A stretch of DNA of 64,000 bases from Paenibacillus terricola (GTDB lineage Bacteria; Bacillota; Bacilli; Paenibacillales; Paenibacillaceae): positions 434,001 through 498,000 of the forward strand of contig NZ_JACXZA010000002.1 in the NCBI RefSeq assembly GCF_014779765.1, in the 5' to 3' direction. How positions within the stretch are numbered: position 1 is the stretch's first letter; every line of letters begins with the position of its first letter. The notes beneath the pieces were generated by a model, which had not been told where the DNA came from, made no database searches, and was given only the letters and a program-made list of their open reading frames with translations. Both the position numbers and the translations under genes were made by a program. Shown here piece after piece: positions 1 to 7,836 of the stretch.

Positions 1-98
1 AGGTAGTCTTCGGATTCACGCAGATTGTCCTGCGTATTCTGAATCGATTCGCGCAGACGCGCTGCGTTGTTGCTTCTGTCATCCGGTTTAGGTGCCAT
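1..98 (-). CDS. tlp: Small acid-soluble spore protein Tlp (partial, 3' end off window)
   Basis: Only the N-terminal 32 residues are visible; the gene runs off the left edge. They begin MAPKPDDRSNN and continue as a polar helix (LRESIQNTQDNLRESEDYL). The PDDRS-x-N opening followed by a Q/N/E-rich helix is how Tlp proteins of Bacillales begin. Tlp is a minor small acid-soluble spore protein made in the forespore. A GGAGG at 109-113 precedes two in-frame ATGs; I chose the one at 98 (10-nt spacing) over the one at 104 (4-nt spacing). The C-terminal half is unseen, so the family call rests on this short match. Confidence 0.75.
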   Translation of the reverse strand, partial: MAPKPDDRSNNAARLRESIQNTQDNLRESEDY

Positions 99-301
99 GT
101 TCATTGAACCTCCATTATAGGTTGTTTATGTAGGCCGGGATCTATCTTCGCCGGGCCCTAGCTTAAGATGCACAGCATTGGCTACTTTATACACGCAATT
201 GTGTTCCTTACAATTTCGATAGAATTCGCAAACAATACGTTAATGGTTGTCGCTTAGCATAGGGCGTATAGCAGATTCTTTTGTGAGGGAGGAAGATCGT
301 T

Positions 302-1282
302 ATGGATTCTGCAAGTCATCTGCTCCTCGGCTTCACACTAGCAGGCGCTGCACTTGCCTTCCCAGCCGTTGCTGCCGATCCGACATTACAGCACGCGCTT
401 ATTGCCGCTTCGATGCTCGGCAGTCATGCACCGGATTTGGACGCAGTCGCTAGACTGAAGGGAGAAACTGCTTATTTGCGCAATCATCGCGGGATAACGC
501 ATTCGCTTCCTGCACCGCTGGTGTGGGCAGTTGTGATCGGCTGGCCAATGGCGTGGCTGTTCGGCGCAATGGATCATCTGGGACTACTCCTGTTATGGAC
601 GTTCCTCGCAGTCTGTTTCCACATTACACTCGATTTGTTCAACGGGTACGGCGTGCAATGTTTGCGTCCTTTCACCAGGCGCTGGCTCCATCTCGACTCG
701 TTGTGCTTGTTCGATCCTTATATCTTCGGTTCGCATCTGCTCTGTGGCCTGATCTGGCTGGCGGGTCTTGTTCCAACCTCCACAATGGGGACCGTATTCG
801 CAAGTTTGTATGGACTAACCCTATTGTATATGGCATGGCGATTAACTGAACGTATCCGCTGGCAGCGTAAGCTGTATGCAGCATTAGGGCAATTCACCCG
901 TGTTTCTCTGCTCCCGTTAATGTCTGGCCGTGCATGGCATTTCGTTGCGGAGGGTCCAGATCGTTATGAGTCCGGCAAAATTAGCAGTAAAGGTATTGTG
1001 CTAGAAGCAACCATTGCGAAAACTTCAACTTTAAGCGGCACAGAACCAGCATTGGCGACGATGCAGACGGATGGCGTGCGCGCCTTTATGGCTTTTGCTA
1101 CGAACGTTCATGTGCAAATCCAGGAGCGGCTGGATGGTTATGAAGTGACGTGGAGCGATGTTCGTTTCTGGAGCAACGACAAGATGCCTTACAGCGCGGC
1201 CGTTACTTTGGATCGCAATCTGAATGTGATGAGCACTAGACTCGGTTGGGACAAAAAAACGTGGGAACCGCCGTACGTGTGA
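302..1282 (+). CDS. YfhP/YdjM-type membrane-bound metal-dependent hydrolase
   Basis: 326-residue protein of the DUF457/YdjM family, a presumed membrane-embedded metal-dependent hydrolase whose substrate is unknown. His6, the cluster SHAPDLD (41-47) and NHRGITHS (61-68) are the conserved His/Asp metal-ligand motifs of the family. Several hydrophobic segments lie between residues 70 and 180; the last ~130 residues are soluble. This layout resembles B. subtilis YfhP, which also has a soluble tail. Start ATG 302 follows GGGAGG with good spacing. Monocistronic: tlp is divergent upstream and mrfA has its own promoter region downstream. Confidence 0.85.
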   Translation: MDSASHLLLGFTLAGAALAFPAVAADPTLQHALIAASMLGSHAPDLDAVARLKGETAYLRNHRGITHSLPAPLVWAVVIGWPMAWLFGAMDHLGLLLLWTFLAVCFHITLDLFNGYGVQCLRPFTRRWLHLDSLCLFDPYIFGSHLLCGLIWLAGLVPTSTMGTVFASLYGLTLLYMAWRLTERIRWQRKLYAALGQFTRVSLLPLMSGRAWHFVAEGPDRYESGKISSKGIVLEATIAKTSTLSGTEPALATMQTDGVRAFMAFATNVHVQIQERLDGYEVTWSDVRFWSNDKMPYSAAVTLDRNLNVMSTRLGWDKKTWEPPYV

Positions 1283-1425
1283 TTTTCAATACGGCTTTAA
1301 AAGGTTCATGATGTCTTGGAACTTGATCGTCGTGTCGGCGCTAATTAAATAGCCGAATCCTTTAAGTAATACGACTTGTTAAGTCTTGGCACTCGCCAGG
1401 GCTTTTTTATTTTTCAACGGACATT

Positions 1426-1445
1426 TATAATAAGAACAACAGTTC
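1426..1445 (+). promoter_or_regulatory. Candidate mrfA promoter -10 with a GAAC-N4-GTTC dyad
   Basis: A perfect TATAAT (1426-1431) is followed at once by GAAC-AACA-GTTC (1434-1445), which has the arms of a Bacillales LexA (DinR) box but a non-canonical centre. No good -35 is visible; the upstream sequence is T-rich. The placement, at the likely transcription start of a DNA-repair operon, is suggestive, but the site is inferred from pattern only. Confidence 0.4.
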
Positions 1446-1466
1446 TAGTGTCGAGGGGTGAATTCA

Positions 1467-3716
1467 TTGTTACGGAGAAAGACGCTTCCACAGCTTATAG
1501 AGGAATTGCGGGGAAATGAGAATATTATTAATTGGCATGAGATACAGCCGCAGGAATCAAAGACAAGGCCTATGCCAGGCAGCGTAGACCCGCGAATTAA
1601 AGCTGCCTTGGAGAAACGCGGCATAGCCGAATTATATACGCACCAGCACACAGCCTATGAAACGGTTCGTAAAGGGGAAAACATCGTCGCTGTGACTCCG
1701 ACAGCTTCGGGTAAGACATTATGTTATAACCTGCCTGTATTGCAGGCTATAGCGGAAGACGACGGCAGCCGGGCGCTTTATTTGTTTCCAACGAAGGCAC
1801 TGTCGCAAGACCAAAAAAGCGAACTTAACGAAATCATAAACGAAATGGGCATTGATATAAAAAGCTTCACGTATGACGGAGATACCGCCCCGGCCATACG
1901 GCAGATTGTACGGACCGTCGGGCATATCGTCATAACAAACCCGGATATGCTCCATTCGGCTATCTTGCCGCATCATACGAAATGGATAAGCTTATTCAGC
2001 AACTTGAAATACATCATTATCGACGAGCTGCATACCTACCGGGGCGTATTCGGCAGCCATGTAGCCAACGTTATTCGAAGACTTCAACGAATCTGCAAGT
2101 TTTACGGCAGCAACCCTTTATTTATTTGTACGTCTGCGACAATCGCCAACCCGAAGGAATTAGCGGAACAGCTGACAGGCCAGCCTATGCGGCTTATCAA
2201 TGACAATGGAGCTCCGAAAGGGCGAAAACATTTCGTGTTCTATAACCCGCCAATCGTTAACCAACCACTTAATTTACGTAAAAGCTCTACGGTAGAGGTC
2301 AACGAGTTAGCGAAGGAATTCCTTTCAAATAAAATACAGACCATTGTTTTTGCCCGGAGCCGGGTGAGGGTTGAAATTATCTTAAGTCATCTACAGGAAT
2401 TAACGAAGAATGAAATTGCAGCGAAGTCCATTCGAGGCTATCGCGGCGGCTATCTTCCGAATCAGCGGCGAGAAATTGAAAAAGGGCTGCGGAATGGCGA
2501 TATTCTAGGTGTAGTAAGTACGAATGCTTTAGAGTTAGGTGTAGACATCGGACAATTGCAAGTTTGTATCATGACCGGATACCCTGGCAGCGTCGCCAGT
2601 ACATGGCAGCAAGCAGGTCGGGCAGGCAGACGACATGGAGAAGCGCTGGTATTAATGGTAGCCAGCAATACGCCTATAGATCAGTACATCGTACAGAATC
2701 CCGAATACTTCTTCGATCGTTCCCCGGAGTCGGCGAGGATTAACCCGGAGAATTTACTTATCCTTGTCGATCATCTGCGGTGCGCATCTTATGAACTTCC
2801 GTTTAAGACGGGTGAACCGTTCGGTCCTAGTGATATAGAAGAAATTCTAGAATACCTTGTCGAAGAAAGAGTGCTGCACCGCGTTACGGATAGTTATTAT
2901 TGGGCAAACCAGTCTTTCCCGGCAAGTGAAGTAAGTCTGCGATCTGCTGCCCAGGAGAACGTCATTATCGTCGACCAGACAGAAACAGCCAACGTAAAGA
3001 TCATTGGAGAAATGGACAGATTTAGCGCAATGACCTTGCTGCATGATGAAGCCATTTATTTGCATGAGGGCGTACAGTTCCAGGTCGAGAAGTTGGACTG
3101 GGAACATAAGAAGGCCTACGTTCGAGAGGTTGACGTCGAATATTATACAGACGCAAATCTGGCCGTTAAGCTTAATGTTCTGGATATTGACAAAACGGAA
3201 ACAAGACGCATTTCTTCTATTAACTACGGTGAGGTTAGAATCAATGCTATTCCCACTATTTTCAAGAAAATCCGTTTATCCAGTTTCGAGAACATTGGGT
3301 ACGGGCCAATTAATCTACCCGAAGAAGAACTGCATACCAGCGGGACCTGGGTGGAATTAACGGAAGTCGATTCGAGCATTGACACAAAAACGCTTGAACA
3401 GCTGCTATTAGGAATTGCCAACGTACTGGGGCATATCATTCCGATCCATGTGATGTGTGACCGAAACGATATTCACGTTGTGTCGCAGATTCGGGCCGAG
3501 CATACGCAATTGCCAACTATTTTTATATATGACCATTACCCTGGTGGAATTGGGTTAGCCGAAGACGTGTACAAGCGCTTCGACGAAATTAAAACGGCAG
3601 CGAAGAATTTAATAAAAAAATGCCCTTGCTCCGACGGTTGCCCTTCTTGCATTGGTACACAAATCGAAGGGTTAAACGCGAAGCGAATGGCAGTAGAAAT
3701 GCTGGGGTTAATATAA
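1467..3716 (+). CDS. mrfA: MrfA, DEAD/DEAH-box DNA helicase of the mitomycin repair pathway
   Basis: 749-residue superfamily 2 helicase very like B. subtilis MrfA (YprA). Visible elements are a THQ Q-motif near residue 58, Walker A PTASGKT (78-84), DELH Walker B (186-189), the SAT motif, the QAGRAGRR motif VI, and a C-terminal DUF1998-type region with a four-cysteine metal site (C719, C721, C725, C728). In B. subtilis MrfA works with the nuclease MrfB to excise mitomycin adducts independently of UvrABC. I chose the TTG at 1467, which lies 8 nt after GAGGGG and gives an N-terminus LLRRKTLPQL that aligns with the family; the GTG at 1458 overlaps that Shine-Dalgarno. The gene looks visibly more A+T-rich than mrfB. 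Confidence 0.95.
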   Translation: MLRRKTLPQLIEELRGNENIINWHEIQPQESKTRPMPGSVDPRIKAALEKRGIAELYTHQHTAYETVRKGENIVAVTPTASGKTLCYNLPVLQAIAEDDGSRALYLFPTKALSQDQKSELNEIINEMGIDIKSFTYDGDTAPAIRQIVRTVGHIVITNPDMLHSAILPHHTKWISLFSNLKYIIIDELHTYRGVFGSHVANVIRRLQRICKFYGSNPLFICTSATIANPKELAEQLTGQPMRLINDNGAPKGRKHFVFYNPPIVNQPLNLRKSSTVEVNELAKEFLSNKIQTIVFARSRVRVEIILSHLQELTKNEIAAKSIRGYRGGYLPNQRREIEKGLRNGDILGVVSTNALELGVDIGQLQVCIMTGYPGSVASTWQQAGRAGRRHGEALVLMVASNTPIDQYIVQNPEYFFDRSPESARINPENLLILVDHLRCASYELPFKTGEPFGPSDIEEILEYLVEERVLHRVTDSYYWANQSFPASEVSLRSAAQENVIIVDQTETANVKIIGEMDRFSAMTLLHDEAIYLHEGVQFQVEKLDWEHKKAYVREVDVEYYTDANLAVKLNVLDIDKTETRRISSINYGEVRINAIPTIFKKIRLSSFENIGYGPINLPEEELHTSGTWVELTEVDSSIDTKTLEQLLLGIANVLGHIIPIHVMCDRNDIHVVSQIRAEHTQLPTIFIYDHYPGGIGLAEDVYKRFDEIKTAAKNLIKKCPCSDGCPSCIGTQIEGLNAKRMAVEMLGLI

Positions 3717-3750
3717 TGAAGGTTCATGGTAGGGAAGCGGGTGCGGGACG

Positions 3751-5124
3751 ATGAGCGCATTTCGCGATCGGTTCAATCGGCTTCGCGGAGAGAAGGCGGA
3801 CGTATCCGCTGCGGCAACTGCGGATACGGTTATAGATGCGGAGAGTGTAGGTAACGTCCCGGCAGAAGAACACGTCGGGGTCAAGGATTTAATCGTTGAG
3901 CAGTCGGATTCGGAATCGCCTCCTGAATGGCTGCCGTATGATGTGAGACTGGTGCGCAATGAGATGGGTGAGTTTCTGGCGAAAGAGATTCGGTACCCGC
4001 TCGACTACCATCATGGGCATCATTCTTTCGGGGAATGGGGAGAAGCTGTTCGTGCCTTGACAGCGTTTCATGGCGATGAGCAGGTGATGGGCGCAGCATC
4101 TGCGGGAACTGCAACTGCATCGTTCGTGCCGCTTCGTTCCGACAATGTGCTGTTCCTCGATCTCGAGACGACAGGGCTGGGAGCGGGAACGGGCAATGTA
4201 CCGTTCATGCTTGGCATAGCTTACTTCGAGGGTGAACATTATGTAGTGCGACAGTCGATCATCCGACATCCTGCAGAGGAACGGGCGATGCTTGCCGATC
4301 TGAAGGCACGGCTGCCGCAGTTCCAGTACCTCGTCACTTTTAATGGAAGGACGTTCGACTGGCCGCTTATACAGAGCCGGTTCATAATGAATGGATTCGG
4401 CAGCAAAGTGTGGGAACCGCTTCATCTCGATTTTCTGCATCCGTCGCGCAGTATCTGGCGCAACACGCTTGTGTCCTGCAAGCTGAGCTACGTGGAGGAG
4501 GAGCGGCTTGGCGTATTCCGAGAAGATGATCTGCCGGGTTCGGAGGCACCGGGCAGATATTTCGCTTATCTTGCAGACGGCGATCCGAAGCCGCTGCTCG
4601 ATGTGTTCCGTCACAATGAGATCGATATGCTGTCACTAGCTGCTCTCGCCATTCGATTCGGTCACCTGCTGGCAGGACGAATCGGTTCTGCAGTGCCGAT
4701 GCCGACGGAGGCAGAAGAGCTTGTTCGAACAGGGCTGTGGCTCGAACGAATGGGCGAGGAGACTTCAGCAGCACCGCTGCTCGCTAATGTGAGACGCGTG
4801 ACAGATGCATCGCCATCGGTGTGGAATCGGCTCGCAGAGCGCGATAAGCGGCTCGGGCAGTGGGAAGATGCAATCTCCTTGTGGAATAAGGCTGCCAGTT
4901 CCGCTGAGCGCAGCTTCCTCCCGGATTGGGATGCGCATATCGAGCTGTCGATGTACTATGAGCACAAGGTGAAAGATGTGCCCCAAGCGCTGATCTATGC
5001 GCGCTCAGCATTGGAACTGGCGCTCGAACAACCACTCAGCGGCCGAGCGGACAGCAAACGTCGCAAGGAAATCGACGCGCTGCGCCATCGCCTCGACCGT
5101 CTTATGCGCAAAGCTGGGAAGTAA
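3751..5124 (+). CDS. mrfB: MrfB, DEDD-type 3'-5' exonuclease partner of MrfA
   Basis: 457 residues, like B. subtilis YprB/MrfB. An RNase H-like exonuclease domain spans about residues 130-300, with acidic residues D137 and E139 in FLDLETTGLG, D203 in NGRTFDWP, and H288/D292 in HNEIDML, the pattern of DEDDh nucleases. Residues ~315-450 form a helical, TPR-like tail. The first ~55 residues are low-complexity and probably disordered. In the B. subtilis model MrfB digests DNA at mitomycin lesions after MrfA acts. It lies 34 nt after mrfA and they are almost certainly one operon, closed by the terminator at 5142. The Shine-Dalgarno before ATG 3751 is weak. Confidence 0.92.
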   Translation: MSAFRDRFNRLRGEKADVSAAATADTVIDAESVGNVPAEEHVGVKDLIVEQSDSESPPEWLPYDVRLVRNEMGEFLAKEIRYPLDYHHGHHSFGEWGEAVRALTAFHGDEQVMGAASAGTATASFVPLRSDNVLFLDLETTGLGAGTGNVPFMLGIAYFEGEHYVVRQSIIRHPAEERAMLADLKARLPQFQYLVTFNGRTFDWPLIQSRFIMNGFGSKVWEPLHLDFLHPSRSIWRNTLVSCKLSYVEEERLGVFREDDLPGSEAPGRYFAYLADGDPKPLLDVFRHNEIDMLSLAALAIRFGHLLAGRIGSAVPMPTEAEELVRTGLWLERMGEETSAAPLLANVRRVTDASPSVWNRLAERDKRLGQWEDAISLWNKAASSAERSFLPDWDAHIELSMYYEHKVKDVPQALIYARSALELALEQPLSGRADSKRRKEIDALRHRLDRLMRKAGK

Positions 5125-5141
5125 GTAGTAAGGATTGGAGT

Positions 5142-5178
5142 AAGCGTTGCTAAGCATGCTGAGCAGCGCTTGTTTTTT
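5142..5178 (+). terminator. Rho-independent terminator of mrfAB
   Basis: AAGCGTTGCT (5142-5151) can pair with AGCAGCGCTT (5162-5171) and is followed by GTTTTTTG. It lies 17 nt past the mrfB stop. Confidence 0.85.
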
Positions 5179-5207
5179 GTTTCGCAGGAGCCTTAAAGCA
5201 GAGAGAT

Positions 5208-5440
5208 GATCACTGCAGGTATAGAAACGCACATACGTGGAATCAGAAGTGGCGGAGAGTGATGCACGTAGGTGCAGATATGCATCTAAGTAGGACTAGA
5301 AATGTCGAAGTGCTGTACATAGGTGTAGAAATACACCAACGTAAGGTCGTGAGTGTTGAAGTGGCACACGTAGGTGCATAAACGCACCTACATGTGCTTG
5401 GAAAAGCGTAGTGATGATTGGTGGTGCAATTATGCACCTA
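5208..5440. repeat. Five degenerate ~51-bp tandem units, each centred on a GGTGCA/TGCACC dyad
   Basis: Dyads are centred near 5225, 5278, 5329, 5380 and 5430, so spacing is about 53, 51, 51 and 50 bp. The best unit pairs GCACACGTAGGTGC (5364-5377) with GCACCTACATGTGC (5384-5397), 13 of 14 positions. Unit C changed both arms together (GGTGTA/TACACC instead of GGTGCA/TGCACC), which suggests that pairing is maintained. The loops are A/T-rich and the inter-dyad parts share traces of GTNGAAGTG. No coding frame explains the tract. It begins ~30 bp after the mrfAB terminator. Confidence 0.8.
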
Positions 5441-5454
5441 GGGTGCCAGAAGTT

Positions 5455-5495
5455 CCGGGGTTGGAAACCCCGGGGGTCCTCCCTAGCAGGGAGGA
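5455..5495. repeat. Left bracket of the 360-bp repeat array: two perfect hairpins
   Basis: CCGGGGTT-GGA-AACCCCGG (5455-5473) and TCCTCCC-TAGCA-GGGAGGA (5477-5495) are back-to-back perfect stems. The second recurs with one changed loop base at 6593-6611, on the other side of the triple repeat. Confidence 0.7.
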
Positions 5496-5533
5496 TATAG
5501 GTGGATAGAGAAAAACAGTTTGAATAGGGATTA

Positions 5534-5893
5534 GGGGCGAAGCCCCTTAACTCGTTCGAGCACCAACCAAAAGCGTGTCCCGGAGGGACGACAAGCGGCT
5601 CCAAGCACGTACAAATGGTCGAGAACAAACATCGACCGTATCTAGTCCCCTCAAACGTAAAGCGTGTCCCGAACAGGGACGAAAGCGATCCCTCCACCCA
5701 AGCCGCTAGAACGCGAGTCCAGGAGTCCAGAGGTAAAGGTTTCCGCGAGGAAACCACATCGGAAGCATAAGCTGAGGCCTTTGGAACCCTCCCTCTTGGG
5801 AGAGGGAGGGAGTGTGGAATAATTAATTGCATATAAGGGGGCGCAGCCCTCAATCACTAGAGGTTTTACTGGAACGAAAATAACGGGGTTTGA
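5534..5893. repeat. 360-bp tandem hairpin repeat, copy 1
   Basis: The unit is a series of short perfect stems: GGGGC-GAA-GCCCC at the start, two GTCCC...GGGAC modules 89 bp apart (AAGCGTGTCC at 5571 and 5660), GGTTTCC-GCGA-GGAAACC (5738-5755) with a GNRA-type loop, and CCCTCCCTCT-TGGG-AGAGGGAGGG (5787-5810). Reverse-strand open frames across it look like repeat artefacts. The function is unknown. Confidence 0.85.
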
Positions 5894-6259
5894 GGGGCGA
5901 AGCCCCTTAACTCGCTCGAGCACCAACCAAAAGCGTGTCCCAGAGGGACGACAAGCGACTCCAAGCACGTACAAGTGGTCGAGAACAAACATCAACCGTA
6001 TCTAGTCACCTCAAACGTAAAGCGTGTCCCGACCCGGGACGAAAGCGCTCCTTCCGCCCAAGCAGCTAGAACGCGAGTCCAGGTGTCCAGAGGTAAAGGT
6101 TTCCGCGAGGAAACCACATCGGAAGCATAAGCTGAGGCCTCTGGAGCCCTCCCTCTTGGGAGAGGGAGGGTTTGGGAGGGAGTGGAGTAAGTAAACGGGT
6201 ATAGGGGGCACAGCCCTCAATCCCCAAGGTTTCAACGGTACGAAAATAACGGGGTTTGA
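5894..6259. repeat. 366-bp tandem hairpin repeat, copy 2
   Basis: Nearly identical to copy 1. AAGCGTGTCC occurs at 5931 and 6020, and GGTTTCC-GCGA-GGAAACC at 6098-6115. It differs from copy 1 by scattered substitutions and by an insertion in the tail after the CCCTCCCTCT hairpin. In the second GTCCC module the loop changed from GAACA to GACCC while the arms are intact. Confidence 0.85.
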
Positions 6260-6565
6260 GGGGCGGAGCCCCTTAACTCGTTCGAGCGCCAACCAAAAGC
6301 GTGTCCCGGAGGGACGACAAGCGACTCCTAGCACGTACAAATGGTCGAGAACAAACATCGACCGTATCTAGTCCCCTCAAACGTAAAGCGTGTCCCGAAC
6401 AGGGACGAAAGCGATCCCTCCACCCAAGCCGCTAGAACGCGAGTCCAGGAGTCCAGAGGTAAAGGTTTCCGCGAGGAAACCACATCGGAAGCATAAGCTG
6501 AGGCCTCTGGAGCCCTCCCTCTTGGGAGAGGGAGGGTTTGGGTGGGAGTGGAGTAAGTTAAACAG
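6260..6565. repeat. Hairpin repeat, copy 3 (tail replaced)
   Basis: AAGCGTGTCC occurs at 6297 and 6386 (again 89 bp apart), and the GCGA-loop hairpin at 6464-6481. After about 6560 the sequence leaves the unit consensus and runs into the right-bracket hairpins. Copy 3 follows copy 1 more closely than copy 2 in the second GTCCC module. Confidence 0.8.
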
Positions 6566-6571
6566 GAGGTC

Positions 6572-6611
6572 CAAGGGGCAGCGCCCCTTGAGTCCTCCCA
6601 AGCAGGGAGGA
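6572..6611. repeat. Right bracket of the repeat array: two perfect hairpins
   Basis: CAAGGGGC-AGC-GCCCCTTG (6572-6590) is followed by TCCTCCC-AAGCA-GGGAGGA (6593-6611). The second matches the left-bracket hairpin at 5477-5495 in both arms. Beyond it normal unique sequence leads into the oxidoreductase gene. Confidence 0.7.
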
Positions 6612-6738
6612 ATTAGCTGACCGGCTATGCATTAACTTGGCAATATACGCGTTGCTATGGTATTGTGGCAGAAGGCCATACTTCGTTTGATAGGTGTTTA
6701 GTAGGACGACTGAAGTGACTGCAGTAGGGGGAAACAAC

Positions 6739-7836
6739 ATGAAAACCATTCGATTTGCATTCAGCGGCTTCGGCAATATAGCGAAGACTCATATGACAGC
6801 GTTGCGAGCGCTGCCGATTATTAAGCAAGTCCCGGCACTGCCAGTGCTTGATACCATTATTACTCGCAATCCAGACACAAACCATGCGCAAGCAGAAGCA
6901 ATCGGCTTCCGCCGCGTCGTGTCGACCGTAGAGGAAGCGGCATCTGACGAGCAGGTTGATGTTATCGATATTTGTTCTCCGAACAATCGCCATGATGCAG
7001 ATGTAAGAGCAGCTATTGCTGGCGGCAAAGCGATCTATTGCGAGAAGCCGATAACGGATCAGTTTCCACAATCTGAAGCGTTGGAAGCGGCAGTGAATGA
7101 ATCTGGCCTTATGCAGCAATTGGCGTTTACGTTCCGCTACCATCCTGCATCGATGCGCATTCGTGAGCTGGTGCGCGAGCAGGTAGTAGGAGATATTTTA
7201 CAATGTAAAATCGCATATCGTCGTTCCGGCTACTTGAATCCTGAGCGTCCGATCAGCTGGCGGTTGGATAATAAGATGTCGGGTGGCGGCGCTATTAGTG
7301 ACCTTGGCGTGCATGCGCTTGATCTGTTCCGTTACTGGTTCGGAGATATCGAGCATGCGGAAGGCCGTGTACATACACATGTTAAACGTCGTCCGTCGGC
7401 TGCAGGAAGCAGCGAGTTAGTTGAGGTTCATGTCGATGACTGGGCGATTATTCACCTGACGACTTCCTCCGGCATTAATGGTATGGCAGAAGTATCTCGT
7501 GTTGCGCTGGGTTCGGATGCTTTCGATATTCAAATCGTCGGCACGCGTGGTTCCATTACATGCGATTTGGAACGGGATGCGGTTCCAGCGGTTCATTTGC
7601 TGAAGGGCAGTCTCGGCGCTAGACCGGAGCCTTCGTCTCTTGCACTGATTCCAGACGAGAAGTCGACGATGGGCTTCTCTGTGGATAACCATTTTGGCGC
7701 GCTGCATCATTACATTCTTCGTCTGTCCGGCGATGACCGTTGGTCTGATATTGCACCTACCCTGAAAGACGGTGTAATCGTAGAAGGATGGATTGACCGC
7801 ATTCTGCAGTCCACAGCAGGCGGTGGTTCGGTATGA
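6739..7836 (+). CDS. Gfo/Idh/MocA-family NAD(P)-dependent oxidoreductase
   Basis: 365 residues. The N-terminal Rossmann fold has the nucleotide-binding turn GFGNIA (10-15), the family's EKP (102-104) carries the active-site lysine, and DLGVHALDLFRYWFGD (from ~188) carries the conserved His192. Family members oxidise or epimerise sugars, inositols and related polyols; the substrate cannot be read from sequence. Start ATG 6739 lies 7 nt after GGGGG (6727-6731); upstream in-frame codons lack a Shine-Dalgarno. The stop overlaps the HAD phosphatase start (ATGA), so the two are translationally coupled and head a seven-gene run. Confidence 0.88.
   Translation: MKTIRFAFSGFGNIAKTHMTALRALPIIKQVPALPVLDTIITRNPDTNHAQAEAIGFRRVVSTVEEAASDEQVDVIDICSPNNRHDADVRAAIAGGKAIYCEKPITDQFPQSEALEAAVNESGLMQQLAFTFRYHPASMRIRELVREQVVGDILQCKIAYRRSGYLNPERPISWRLDNKMSGGGAISDLGVHALDLFRYWFGDIEHAEGRVHTHVKRRPSAAGSSELVEVHVDDWAIIHLTTSSGINGMAEVSRVALGSDAFDIQIVGTRGSITCDLERDAVPAVHLLKGSLGARPEPSSLALIPDEKSTMGFSVDNHFGALHHYILRLSGDDRWSDIAPTLKDGVIVEGWIDRILQSTAGGGSV

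Noticed and set aside
5208-5440. Regularly spaced repeats resembling a CRISPR array
   Set aside because: The repeats are imperfect, palindromic through their centre and the intervening parts are themselves related, so there are no unique spacers; no cas genes are in the window.
5243-6601. Several reverse-strand open frames of 60-185 codons across the repeat tract
   Set aside because: They repeat the same peptide because the DNA repeats, contain low-complexity runs, lack ribosome binding sites and change frame between copies.
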